From Erythrobacteraceae bacterium E2-1 Yellow Sea (lineage in GTDB: Bacteria; Pseudomonadota; Alphaproteobacteria; Sphingomonadales; Sphingomonadaceae), in assembly GCA_014983025.1 (NCBI GenBank), contig JADCLP010000001.1:806001-870000 (forward strand): a DNA stretch of 64,000 bases, in the 5' to 3' direction. Position 1 is the first letter of the stretch, and each line of letters starts with the position of its first letter. A program made the translations under genes and the position numbers. Of the stretch, positions 17,701-26,564 are shown in pieces. The notes under the pieces are model-generated. The model saw only the letters and a list, made by a program, of their open reading frames with translations, was not told where the DNA came from and made no database searches.

Positions 17701-20463
17701 GTGAGCGCCCCTCTTCCCCTTCCAGCCCTGCATGCCAGCCATGGCGGCACATGGCTACGCCCCGCCAATGGCGAAACAGGCGCGGTTTCAAAGGGTGAGG
17801 CGATCATGGCCACGGCCGACACGCCGGTGCTGCTGATCAATGCACCACTGGTGGCAAACAGGCTGGGCTATCCCGACCTGTCGGGATTGGACCTGTTGGA
17901 ATTGTTCGCCTTCGTCCATCCCGCGCGTTTTTGCGTACCCACCCCGCGCGGGCTGGCAGAGGCGCTGGGGCTGGATGAGCCTGCGGGTGATGAACATGTT
18001 CCCGCTTTCCTGCAATTGGCCGCGGCTAGCCTGATGGAGAAGTGCGAGAGCACCGACTGGCCTGAACGCGAGGGGGCATGGAGCGCGCTGCAGAATATGG
18101 TCCGCCTGCGCTGGCCATGGGCGCAGGTATTGGCGGCACATATCAAGCGGCCCGAACGTGCGGAAAAATGGCTGTTTTCGCGACTGCCCGAATGGGAAGA
18201 TACTGGTGATCGCCCCGCCCCGCGTCAGGTTGCACTCACACCGGATCAGGTGCTGACCCAGCTAGAAAATCTCACTGGCAGCGATGCCGAACGGCGCGAG
18301 GGTCAGCGTGCCTATGCGCAGGATGTGGCGCAGGTATTCGCGCCACGTGAGCAACGCGATGCCCCGCATCTGCTGCTGGCGCAGGCGGGCACGGGCATTG
18401 GCAAGACCTTGGGCTATCTCGCCCCCGCTTCTTTATGGGCCGAGCAGTCAGGCGGTACAGTATGGGTGTCCACTTTCACCAAGAATTTGCAACGCCAATT
18501 GCGGCAGGAAAGCCGCCGCGCATGGCCTGAAGCTCGCAGTGATGGCAGCGCCCCGGTGGTGGTGCGCAAGGGGCGTGAGAATTACCTCTGCCTGCTCAAT
18601 CTGGAAGATGCACTGCAAGGCGGCTTTGCCGGGCGTCCCGCCATTCTGGCGCAATTGGTGGCGCGCTGGGCCGCATATTCACAAGATGGCGATATGGTGG
18701 GCGGCGATCTGCCCGGCTGGCTGGGCACGCTGTTCCGCAAACGCGGCATTGCCGCGCTGACGGATCAGCGCGGCGAATGCGTCTATGCCGGCTGCCCGCA
18801 TTACCGCAAATGCTTTATCGAACATGCCGCGCGGGCCAGCGCCCAAGCCGATCTGGTAATCGCCAATCATGCACTGGTGATGGTGAATGCGGCACGTGGC
18901 AGAGACCATGCCGCCCGCCCGACCCGCATCATTTTTGATGAGGGCCATCACGTGTTCGAGGCGGCGGATTCGATCTTTGCGGCCACGCTGAGCGGGCAGG
19001 AATCAATTGAACTGCGCCGCTGGATTATCGGGCCGGAACGCAAGAACAGGGGCCGGCGCCGCGGCCTTTCCGCACGGCTGGCCGATGTCGCGAGCTATGA
19101 TGATGAAGGCGGCACAGCGATAGAGGCGGCAATCCATGCCGCAGAGGCCCTGCCGGGTGATGGCTGGCTGCAACGCCTGCATGATGGGGAGCCGAGCGGC
19201 CCGATAGAAGCGCTGTTGGCGCAAGTACGCAACGCCACCTATGCCCGTGATGAATCGGGTGGGCAGGAATCAGGTTATGGCATCGAAACTGAGGCTTCTG
19301 GCCTGCCCGGCGAATTGATCGAGGCGGCGGGCGAAGCAGAGGCTGCGCTGGCAGCAATCCGTAAACCCTTGATGAAGCTGGGCACACGGCTTGAGGCTGT
19401 GCTGGTCGACCCGCCCGATTGGCTGGATGGTCAAGGGCGGGCCAGAATCGAAGGCGCGCGTCATTCGCTGAGCTGGCGCGCAGACCTGATTGCGGCTTGG
19501 GAAGCGCTACTGGAAAGGTTGGGCGGCGTTGACGGGGACAATCTGGACGACCCAGAATTTATCGACTGGTTAGCGGTCGACAGATCTGACGCGCGCGAAT
19601 TTGACGTTGCCATTCACCGCCGCTGGATCGACCCGATGAAGCCCTTTGCAAAGGTCGTGCTGGAACCGGCCCATGGCGTGATGCTGACCAGTGCAACGCT
19701 GACCGACCGCGCAGCGGACGGGCCTGACTGGGACAGTGCTGTTAGCCGATCCGGCGCGAAATATATTGATGGCACGCCTCAATTAACTGCGGCCGAAAGT
19801 CCGTTCGATTATGCATCACGCGCAGAAGTGCTGATCGTGACCGATGTGAAAAAAGGTGATTTACCTGCGCTTGCCGGTGCCTATTCCAAACTTATCGAAG
19901 CAAGCGAAGGCGGCGTACTGGGCCTGTTCACAGCGATCCGCCGCTTGCGTGCAGTACATGGCCGCATTGCAGACCGGTTGGCCAGGGCTGGGCTGCCGCT
20001 TTACACCCAGCATGTCGACCCGATCGACACGGGAACGCTGGTGGATATCTTCCGTGATGATCCCCATGCCAGCCTGCTTGGAACCGATGCACTGCGCGAT
20101 GGTGTGGACGTCCCCGGTCATTCGCTGCGATGCGTGGTGATGGAACAGGTGCCTTGGCCCCGACCTGATATTCTACACAAGGCGCGCCGCGCTGCGAATG
20201 GAGGCAGTACTTATGATGACCGTATCATTCGCGCCCGTTTGGCACAGGCTTTTGGGCGATTGATCCGAAGCCAGGATGACAATGGGCATTTCATCGTCCT
20301 GTCGCCTGCATTCCCCAGCCGCCTGCTCTCCGCCTTTCCCGCAGGCACCCCTGTCATACGATTGACGCTGGATGAGGCTTTACAACGGGTCGCCGCTGGT
20401 GTTTGCGGGGGTGAAACGATTGCCGCACAAGATACTGCGGAAAAGGAAGAGGAAACGCGCTGA
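17701..20463 (+). CDS. DinG/XPD-type ATP-dependent DNA helicase
   Basis: About 920 aa, superfamily 2. Walker A GTGIGKT is near residue 230 and the DEAH-like box DEGHH near 413. Between them lie cysteines of a likely 4Fe-4S cluster (ENYLC, then GECVYAGCPHYRKC), as in XPD and DinG. Late motifs include LLGTDALRDGVDVPG and AFGRLIRSQDD. Such helicases unwind 5'-3' during repair. The start is uncertain: GTG 17701 precedes the conserved PLPALHASHGG, with no strong ribosome site. ATG at 17533 would overlap lysS, and ATG 17806 would trim conserved sequence. Confidence 0.88.
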   Translation: MSAPLPLPALHASHGGTWLRPANGETGAVSKGEAIMATADTPVLLINAPLVANRLGYPDLSGLDLLELFAFVHPARFCVPTPRGLAEALGLDEPAGDEHVPAFLQLAAASLMEKCESTDWPEREGAWSALQNMVRLRWPWAQVLAAHIKRPERAEKWLFSRLPEWEDTGDRPAPRQVALTPDQVLTQLENLTGSDAERREGQRAYAQDVAQVFAPREQRDAPHLLLAQAGTGIGKTLGYLAPASLWAEQSGGTVWVSTFTKNLQRQLRQESRRAWPEARSDGSAPVVVRKGRENYLCLLNLEDALQGGFAGRPAILAQLVARWAAYSQDGDMVGGDLPGWLGTLFRKRGIAALTDQRGECVYAGCPHYRKCFIEHAARASAQADLVIANHALVMVNAARGRDHAARPTRIIFDEGHHVFEAADSIFAATLSGQESIELRRWIIGPERKNRGRRRGLSARLADVASYDDEGGTAIEAAIHAAEALPGDGWLQRLHDGEPSGPIEALLAQVRNATYARDESGGQESGYGIETEASGLPGELIEAAGEAEAALAAIRKPLMKLGTRLEAVLVDPPDWLDGQGRARIEGARHSLSWRADLIAAWEALLERLGGVDGDNLDDPEFIDWLAVDRSDAREFDVAIHRRWIDPMKPFAKVVLEPAHGVMLTSATLTDRAADGPDWDSAVSRSGAKYIDGTPQLTAAESPFDYASRAEVLIVTDVKKGDLPALAGAYSKLIEASEGGVLGLFTAIRRLRAVHGRIADRLARAGLPLYTQHVDPIDTGTLVDIFRDDPHASLLGTDALRDGVDVPGHSLRCVVMEQVPWPRPDILHKARRAANGGSTYDDRIIRARLAQAFGRLIRSQDDNGHFIVLSPAFPSRLLSAFPAGTPVIRLTLDEALQRVAAGVCGGETIAAQDTAEKEEETR

Positions 20464-20464
20464 C

Positions 20465-20992
20465 GTGAAATTGCTGGGGCTACTTAGGCATGCCAAATCG
20501 GATTGGGACGATATGGCCAAACGTGATTTTGACCGTGGGTTGAATGATCGTGGCCGCCGTGGTGCTGCATTGATCGGCCAACACATGCGTGACCACGGCA
20601 TCAAATGGGAAAAGGTGCTGGCCAGCCCTGCCGAACGCGTCCGTCGCACGCTGGACGAAGCTATGCCCGATGCCGAAGTGATCTTTGACGACCGGCTCTA
20701 TCTCGCCAGTTCCGACACCATTCTAGAGGTTGTGCAGGATCATGCTGGTGATGCCGGTACCGTGCTGGTGGTCGGCCATAACCCTGGCTTGCAGGAAGTG
20801 GTGATGGACCTGGTGCCGCCACAAAATGAAAATAATCTGTTTGATGAGGCCGCACGCAAATTGCCCACCGCATCCTATGCCGTGTTTGAATGCGATATAG
20901 ATGATTGGTCAAAACTTAAACTGGGTTGCGGTAAATTGAATCATCTGGCCCGCCCGCGCGATCTGGACCCCGAACTGGGACCTGAATACTAA
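20465..20992 (+). CDS. SixA-like histidine phosphatase
   Basis: A 175-aa histidine phosphatase superfamily protein. The catalytic RHA signature is in LLGLLRHAKSDWDD (near residue 9), with a second pair of motifs SPAERVRRTLDEA and VGHNPGLQEV (His near 104). SixA dephosphorylates phosphohistidine in phosphorelay or PTS proteins, and the substrate here is unknown. GTG 20465 follows the helicase stop by one base, with GGAAGAGGAAA as ribosome site, so the genes are coupled. Confidence 0.85.
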   Translation: MKLLGLLRHAKSDWDDMAKRDFDRGLNDRGRRGAALIGQHMRDHGIKWEKVLASPAERVRRTLDEAMPDAEVIFDDRLYLASSDTILEVVQDHAGDAGTVLVVGHNPGLQEVVMDLVPPQNENNLFDEAARKLPTASYAVFECDIDDWSKLKLGCGKLNHLARPRDLDPELGPEY

Positions 20993-21003
20993 GAGTCCTG
21001 ACC

Positions 21004-21456
21004 CTACACCATCACATTGCGCGGCCCCGGCCCTTCAGCCGCGTGATAATCATCCTTATTGTATAGCTGGCAATGTTTGAGGCTGAGGCAACCGCAGCCA
21101 ATACATCCATCCAGCCTGCGACGCGTCAGTTCCAGCTGGGCGATTTTGCGATCAAGTTGACCGCGGATGGAGCTGCTGATTGTGCGCCAATCGCGCGCAT
21201 TGGGTGTTCGCCCATGCGGCAATTTACGCATCGCCTCTTCAATTTCTGTTAGAGCCAGCCCCAATTGCTGGGCAATCAGGATAAAACTCAACCGCCTGAT
21301 ATCGCTGCGTAAAAAGCGCCGCTGATTGCCGCTGGTGCGAATCGGCTCGACCAGCCCTTTCTCCTCGTAGAAACGAATCGCAGACACTGACAAGCCTGTG
21401 CGCCGCGCCATTTCTCCAATAGGAATCAGATCGCTGCTGCGCAGCCTGCCCGCCAT
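21004..21456 (-). CDS. soxR: SoxR, redox-sensing MerR-family activator
   Basis: A 150-aa MerR protein. The winged helix-turn-helix (IGEMARRTGLSVSAIRFYEE) spans about residues 12-32 and a dimerisation helix about 85-115. The cluster ligands C118, C121, C123 and C129 have exactly the Cx2CxCx5C spacing of SoxR's 2Fe-2S centre. Oxidation by redox-cycling compounds turns on its target. ATG 21456 gives the standard N-terminus. It diverges from a VOC/glyoxalase gene with a SoxR box between. Confidence 0.95.
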   Translation of the reverse strand: MAGRLRSSDLIPIGEMARRTGLSVSAIRFYEEKGLVEPIRTSGNQRRFLRSDIRRLSFILIAQQLGLALTEIEEAMRKLPHGRTPNARDWRTISSSIRGQLDRKIAQLELTRRRLDGCIGCGCLSLKHCQLYNKDDYHAAEGPGPRNVMV

Positions 21457-21507
21457 GATTTCATCCCTTACCTGCCAGTGGTAATCCAGGGCAAAATTAA
21501 ATCTTGA

Positions 21508-21525
21508 CCTCAACTTAACTTGAGA
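21508..21525. promoter_or_regulatory. SoxR box within the promoter of the VOC gene
   Basis: CCTCAACTTAACTTGAGA matches the SoxR operator CCTCAAGTTAACTTGAGG at 16 of 18 positions. A -35 element TTGACC (21504-21509) runs into it. A weak -10 candidate CAGATT (21529-21534) lies exactly 19 bp away, the over-long spacer that MerR-type activators untwist. This points to rightward activation of the gene at 21623. Confidence 0.85.
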
Positions 21526-21622
21526 TTGCAGATTGAGCAAGACGGGTGATTCGTCAGCATGCTGACTTCTGCTGCGCAGGCGTTCTTCCCGACACGAACT
21601 GGCCAATTCAAAGGAGTTTCTT

Positions 21623-21994
21623 ATGGCTATCGCATCACTTGAACACGTCAATCTGACCGTCACCGATCTGGACCGTTGCGTGAAGTTTTTTCAAGAACTT
21701 TGCGGCTGGCATGTCCGCTGGCGGGGCACCGCCATGATGGGTGGTGAAACCGTGCATATCGGCACCGACACTGCCTATCTGGCAATTTACACCAACCCGG
21801 CGGCAAGCGGAGGCCATGGCAAAGGTCGCCCCCTCAACCATATCGGCCTATTGGTAGATGACCTGTCGGCTGCAGAAGAAGTGGTCACAAGATTTGGCTT
21901 CAAGACATGGGGACATGAAGATTACGAACCGGGCCGTCGTTTCTATTTCTACGATTGGGACGGCATTGAATACGAGGTGGTGAGTTATGAATGA
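21623..21994 (+). CDS. VOC-family (glyoxalase/bleomycin-resistance-like) protein, SoxR target
   Basis: A 123-aa vicinal-oxygen-chelate protein of two beta-alpha-beta-beta-beta modules: LEHVNLTVTDLDRCVKFFQE at residues 5-24 and LNHIGLLVDDLSAAEEVV at about 71-88, with a C-terminal GIEYEVVSYE. His/Glu positions fit metal binding. The ribosome site AAAGGAG is strong. Being divergent from soxR across the SoxR box, it is likely induced by redox-active compounds. It may detoxify them or sequester a toxic ligand; the substrate is unknown. Confidence 0.85.
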   Translation: MAIASLEHVNLTVTDLDRCVKFFQELCGWHVRWRGTAMMGGETVHIGTDTAYLAIYTNPAASGGHGKGRPLNHIGLLVDDLSAAEEVVTRFGFKTWGHEDYEPGRRFYFYDWDGIEYEVVSYE

Positions 21995-22024
21995 GCCGAT
22001 ACCTACACGTCCGCTATTCACCCC

Positions 22025-22927
22025 TCACGCATTGCCAACCACAAAACATGCCGCAGCCATCAACGCGCCAGTCCAGCGATTGGAACGGAAGCGATCGAGT
22101 GGATTGGTAGGATCTACAGGTTTCAACGTTGCCACCTGCCAGGACAGATGAATGGCCACTGGCAACAGGGCCAATATTGCCAGCCAATCTGCACGATAAA
22201 GCCAGAAGGCGAGCGCCCAAAACACCAGTGCCCCGGCATAAAAAGCAGCCACTCCTTCGCGCGCGCGCGCACCCATGCGCAATGCGGAGGAGCGGATGCC
22301 CACCAAAGCATCATCTTCCCTATCCTGTAGTGCATAGATCGTATCATAACCGATCACCCAGCAAACAGCGCCAGCATAGGCTGCGGCCAGAACATGCCAG
22401 TTGTCCCACCGTAAAGCCGCCCAGCCAACCGGTAAGCCCCATGTAAAGACCAGGCCCAGCCAGGCCTGTGGCCACCATGTGATCCGCTTCATGAATGGAT
22501 AGGCTGCAACAAGCGCCAGACTGGCCAAAGCAACCAGTTGCGCCTGCCAGCGCAATTGCAGCAGCACAATCAGACCAACCAGACACAGAGCCAGCAACCA
22601 GCCCCAAGCAAGTCTTTTATCCACCCGCCCGCTCGCCACCGGGCGTGACGCGGTGCGCGCCACCTGCCGATCCAGTTTGGCATCAACAATATCATTATAA
22701 ACGCAGCCTGCCCCGCGCATGGCAATACTGCCCAGCAGCAGCCAACCAATCAGCGCCCATTGCGAACCCGCGCCCGCCAGCCATACGCCCCATACACAAG
22801 GCCAGAACAGCAGCCACCAGCCAATCGGCCGATCAAACCGGGCCAGCATGGCCAGATCGCACAGGCGTTGCGGCAGGCGCGCCACCAATCCGCGATGCTG
22901 GCTGTCAGGAACAATCTGCTCTGTCAT
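22025..22927 (-). CDS. ubiA: 4-hydroxybenzoate polyprenyltransferase
   Basis: A 300-aa polytopic membrane enzyme (about 8-9 helices) that joins a polyprenyl chain to 4-hydroxybenzoate in ubiquinone synthesis. The two Asp-rich motifs that hold the diphosphate through magnesium are clear: NDIVDAKLDRQ near residue 78 and DTIYALQDREDD near 200. SRPVASG follows the first. Length and N-terminal RFDRPIGWWLLFWPC fit UbiA. It is divergent from rsmE with about 40 bases between. Confidence 0.95.
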   Translation of the reverse strand: MTEQIVPDSQHRGLVARLPQRLCDLAMLARFDRPIGWWLLFWPCVWGVWLAGAGSQWALIGWLLLGSIAMRGAGCVYNDIVDAKLDRQVARTASRPVASGRVDKRLAWGWLLALCLVGLIVLLQLRWQAQLVALASLALVAAYPFMKRITWWPQAWLGLVFTWGLPVGWAALRWDNWHVLAAAYAGAVCWVIGYDTIYALQDREDDALVGIRSSALRMGARAREGVAAFYAGALVFWALAFWLYRADWLAILALLPVAIHLSWQVATLKPVDPTNPLDRFRSNRWTGALMAAACFVVGNA

Positions 22928-22965
22928 GCTTGCCTCCTAACCCGGCGGGCGATTAGTGCAAGCAG

Positions 22966-23739
22966 ATGGGCAATCATCACTCCCCCCGCACACCCGTATG
23001 GCCGCCACGCAGCGCACCGCGCCTGTTTGTGGAAAAGGAATTGGCCAAGGACACGCATATCAGTCTTGAAGGAAATCAAGCGCATTACCTTGGCCGGGTA
23101 ATGCGTATTGCGCCGGGCGATGCCGTAATCCTGTGCGATAATGTCACGGGCGAGTGGGCCACCAGCGTCATAGATACAGGCAAACGCAGTGTTACGCTGA
23201 AGGTGGTGGAGCAATTGCGGGCGCGTGAGGATGTACCAGATTTCTGGCTTTGCGCCGCGCTGCTGAAGAAAGATCGCTTCGATCAGATCCTTGAAAAGGC
23301 GACAGAGCTGGGCGTTGCGCGCATCCAGCCCGTAATCACGCGCCGCTGTGTGGCAGATAAGCTTAACATGGATCGTGCACGCATGGTCGTGACAGAGGCC
23401 GCAGAACAATGTGCCCGCACCGCCCTGCCAGAAGTGGCTGAACCTGTGAAGCTGGACGCATTGCTCAAACATTGGCCGGGGGACCGTGTGCTGTTCTTTG
23501 CTGATGAATTGGGCGGCGAAGCTGCCGCAACGCGATTTGCGCAGCATTTACCACCTGCCGCAATGTTGATCGGCCCCGAAGGCGGTTTTGACGATCAGGA
23601 ACGCAGTGCCATTCGCGATATGGTGGGGCGCGCTGTGCCCATTTCCCTTGGCCCACGCATCCTGCGCGCAGAAACCGCCGCCATCGCGGGTACAGCGCTT
23701 TGGATGGGGGCGATGGGCGACTGGCAAAATAAAGAATAA
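22966..23739 (+). CDS. rsmE: 16S rRNA (uracil1498-N3)-methyltransferase
   Basis: A 257-aa SPOUT-fold methyltransferase acting on U1498 of 16S rRNA. It has an N-terminal PUA-like domain (RLFVEKELA ... HYLGRVMRIAPGD). The C-terminal knot carries LIGPEGGFDDQE (near 200) and ISLGPRILRAETAAI (near 229), the SAM-binding signature. ATG 22966 is a reasonable start, though GTG 22957 is in frame too; the first ~18 residues are not conserved-looking. Confidence 0.93.
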   Translation: MGNHHSPRTPVWPPRSAPRLFVEKELAKDTHISLEGNQAHYLGRVMRIAPGDAVILCDNVTGEWATSVIDTGKRSVTLKVVEQLRAREDVPDFWLCAALLKKDRFDQILEKATELGVARIQPVITRRCVADKLNMDRARMVVTEAAEQCARTALPEVAEPVKLDALLKHWPGDRVLFFADELGGEAAATRFAQHLPPAAMLIGPEGGFDDQERSAIRDMVGRAVPISLGPRILRAETAAIAGTALWMGAMGDWQNKE

Positions 23740-23779
23740 TTTGCTGGTGCGGCGCGTTTCAGTTTTCTAGGGCAACCCA

Positions 23780-25150
23780 ATGAGCACGCGTGACGCTTCG
23801 GGCGATATCGACCCGATTATCGAAAGCCGCGACCAGCTGGTCGCACCAATGCAAGCCGGCGAAAAATCGCCGGACAAATGGCGTATTGGCACGGAGCATG
23901 AAAAATTCGTCTACAAGGATTTTGACAAGCACGCCCCGTCCTATGAAGAGCCTTGCGGCATTCGCGATATGCTGCTGGCCCTGCGGGAATTTGGTTGGGA
24001 ACCGATTGAGGAAAACGGCAAAGTCATTGCCATGCGCGGCGATGATGGCACCGTCAGCCTGGAACCGGCTGGCCAGCTGGAATTGTCCGGCGCGCCATTG
24101 GAAAACCTGCACCAGACCTGTGCTGAAACCGGCCGCCACCTGCAGCAGGTGAAGGCGATTGGCGAAAAGTGCGACGTCAAATTCCTGGGCCTTGGCATGT
24201 GGCCGGACAAGACGCGTGAAGAACTGCCGATCATGCCCAAAGGCCGCTATGACATCATGCTGCGCCATATGCCGCGCGTGGGCAGCATGGGGTTAGACAT
24301 GATGCTGCGCACCTGCACAATTCAGGTCAATCTGGATTATGCGAGCGAGGCCTGCATGGCCAAGAAGTTCCGCACATCGCTGGCGCTACAACCGCTCGCC
24401 ACCGCGCTGTTTGCAAATTCGCCCTTTACCGAAGGCAAGCCCAACGGTTTCCTGTCCTATCGCAGCCATATCTGGTCAGACACAGATCCAGCGCGCACCG
24501 GCATGCTGCCCTTCGTGTTCGAAGATGGCTTCGGCTATGAACGCTATGTCGATTATATGCTGGATGTGCCGATGTATTTCGTCTTCCGTGACGGAAAATA
24601 TATCGATGCCGCAGGACAAAGCTTTCGCGATTTCATGAAGGGCGAACTGCCTGCACTGCCCGGCGAATTGCCGCGAGAGGGCGATTGGTGGGATCATTTG
24701 TCTACCGCCTTTCCCGAAGTGCGACTGAAGAGCTTTCTGGAAATGCGTGGCGCTGATGGCGGCCCATGGAACCGCATCTGCGCCCTACCCGCCTTCTGGA
24801 CCGGCATCCTTTATGACGGCGCGGCGCTGGATGCTGCCTGGGATCTGGTCAAGGACTGGACGATGGAAGAGCGTGAGAAACTGCGCAATGATGTGCCGCG
24901 GCTGGCGCTGGATGCCGAAATACCAGGCGGGCGCAGATTGCTCGACCTTGCGCGGGAAGTGCTGGCGATTTCACGCGCTGGCTTGTCCGCGCGCAACCGG
25001 CTCAATTCATCAGGCGACAATGAAACTGGCTTCCTTGCCCCGCTCGATGAAATCGCCGAACGCGGGAAGGTACCCGCACAGGATCTGCTGGACCTTTATC
25101 ACGGTAAATGGGGCGGCGATATCAACCGCGTATACGAATACAGCTTCTAA
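23780..25150 (+). CDS. gshA: Glutamate-cysteine ligase (alphaproteobacterial/plant type)
   Basis: A 456-aa enzyme that makes gamma-glutamylcysteine, the first step of glutathione synthesis. It belongs to the class shared by alphaproteobacteria and plants, not the E. coli class. Landmarks are WRIGTEHEKFVY (near 35), SLEPAGQLELSGAP (near 92-105), MMLRTCTIQVNLDYASE near 175-191 and YRSHIWSDTDPARTG near 225. Monocistronic, ending in a hairpin shared with convergent bamB. Confidence 0.95.
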   Translation: MSTRDASGDIDPIIESRDQLVAPMQAGEKSPDKWRIGTEHEKFVYKDFDKHAPSYEEPCGIRDMLLALREFGWEPIEENGKVIAMRGDDGTVSLEPAGQLELSGAPLENLHQTCAETGRHLQQVKAIGEKCDVKFLGLGMWPDKTREELPIMPKGRYDIMLRHMPRVGSMGLDMMLRTCTIQVNLDYASEACMAKKFRTSLALQPLATALFANSPFTEGKPNGFLSYRSHIWSDTDPARTGMLPFVFEDGFGYERYVDYMLDVPMYFVFRDGKYIDAAGQSFRDFMKGELPALPGELPREGDWWDHLSTAFPEVRLKSFLEMRGADGGPWNRICALPAFWTGILYDGAALDAAWDLVKDWTMEEREKLRNDVPRLALDAEIPGGRRLLDLAREVLAISRAGLSARNRLNSSGDNETGFLAPLDEIAERGKVPAQDLLDLYHGKWGGDINRVYEYSF

Positions 25151-25166
25151 TTGTCGCAGGTGTTGG

Positions 25167-25192
25167 TGGCGCGGGCTTCAAATCCCGCGCCA
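25167..25192. terminator. Hairpin between convergent gshA and bamB
   Basis: TGGCGCGGG (25167-25175) pairs with CCCGCGCCA (25184-25192) around an 8-base loop. It lies in the 47-base gap between the two stop codons. There is no clear U-run on either side, so it may be a Rho-assisted or mRNA-stabilising structure. Confidence 0.55.
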
Positions 25193-25197
25193 AACCA

Positions 25198-26535
25198 TCA
25201 GCGATAGGCGTGAATCCGCCCGCTATCGTCCAGGATATAGAGCATATTGTCTGCCACAACTGGCGGCAGGCTGACAGATTCGCCCAGATCAACATATTGA
25301 CTGGCAGATCCTTCGCCCGTGCTAACCCGGTAAAGCATACCGCGCGAACTGGCGATCCACAGCTGGCCACCGGCCAGAACAGGGCCCGTCCAGAAGATCG
25401 GGCCCTTCTTGTCCTTTTCATCCTTGTAACGCTGCAACTGGGTTAGCCAGCGCACACGCCCGGTCGAACGCGCAATCGCCAGCAGACGCGCGTCATCCGT
25501 GAGGGTGAAAATCCATTCACCCGCAATCGCCGGGGTGGAAATACCCGCCAGGCTCAATTCCCAGATGCGCTGTCCGGTAAGAATCTGGTACGCAGCCATA
25601 CGTCCGCCCTGGCCCAGAGCATAGACGCGACCTGAATCGATGATTGGGTCGGCATCGATATCAGTCAGCGATCCGACTTCGGTAGAAATCGAAGTGCGAG
25701 CCAGCGCATCAGCCCACAGCGTACGGCCATTTTCATAACGATAGGCGCTCAATTCGCCCGAGGAATAACCGGCAATCACTGTGCCCGCACCGGCAGCGGG
25801 CGCGGCCACACCAAACACGCCAGCCTGCGTGGCAGAGCCTGATTCCTGCCACACCAGTTCCCCATCGCTGGCATTGAGAGAGAATATCTGGTTATCCTGT
25901 GTCATCACATAGATCTGGCCGAAAGCGATGGTGGGTGAACCACGCAGCGGGCCAGCAGGCTGCACCTTCCACAATTGGGCACCGCTATTGGCATCCAAGG
26001 CAACAACTTCACCCACGCCATTTGTGGCAAACACGCGGCCATCGGCATAGCTGGCACCGCCGCCGAAGGCAGAGTCAGTAAGCCGCCCGGCAATGTCCAT
26101 GTCATGCGACCATATTTTGGCACCCGATTTGGCATCAAAAGCCTGGATCATGCCATCGGTTCCAACGGCATAAAGCTTGCCATCACCAATTACAGGAGCC
26201 GCAGCCAGACGGCGGCGATTACTGGACCCGGCAATATTCACTGTCCAGGCGCGGCTTGGGCTTTCCGCCAAGGCTAGATGACCATAAGATTTGCTGGCCG
26301 TTCCACCCGCTTGCGCCCATTCAGTATTTACCTGGGCAGGCGGCAGAGTGACTGTGACATTGGCTAGCGAGGGATCAACTTTGGCCCCACTTTCAATCCG
26401 GGACAGGACCGGGATACGTTGACCAATGGTTGGTGTATCTTTCTTCTTGTCACCACCACCGAACAAGCCACCACTGCAACCACTGACACCAGTAGCCAGC
26501 ACTGCAGCTGCCATAAGAATTCGGGTCGATTTCAT
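25198..26535 (-). CDS. bamB: BamB-like outer-membrane assembly lipoprotein (PQQ-type beta-propeller)
   Basis: A 445-aa lipoprotein. The signal peptide ends in lipobox GVSGC (Cys20) when started at ATG 26535. The rest is an eight-bladed propeller with repeats such as GKLYAVGTDGMIQAFDAKSG, GRVFATNGVGEVVALDA and GQIYVMTQDNQIFSLNASDG. BamB supports the BAM complex that folds outer-membrane proteins. The upstream TPR protein is the usual YfgM-like partner. An ATG at 26553 is possible but would put charged residues before the signal. Confidence 0.9.
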   Translation of the reverse strand: MKSTRILMAAAVLATGVSGCSGGLFGGGDKKKDTPTIGQRIPVLSRIESGAKVDPSLANVTVTLPPAQVNTEWAQAGGTASKSYGHLALAESPSRAWTVNIAGSSNRRRLAAAPVIGDGKLYAVGTDGMIQAFDAKSGAKIWSHDMDIAGRLTDSAFGGGASYADGRVFATNGVGEVVALDANSGAQLWKVQPAGPLRGSPTIAFGQIYVMTQDNQIFSLNASDGELVWQESGSATQAGVFGVAAPAAGAGTVIAGYSSGELSAYRYENGRTLWADALARTSISTEVGSLTDIDADPIIDSGRVYALGQGGRMAAYQILTGQRIWELSLAGISTPAIAGEWIFTLTDDARLLAIARSTGRVRWLTQLQRYKDEKDKKGPIFWTGPVLAGGQLWIASSRGMLYRVSTGEGSASQYVDLGESVSLPPVVADNMLYILDDSGRIHAYR

Positions 26536-26564
26536 CGTTATCATCACAGTCAATCCATTTGAAA

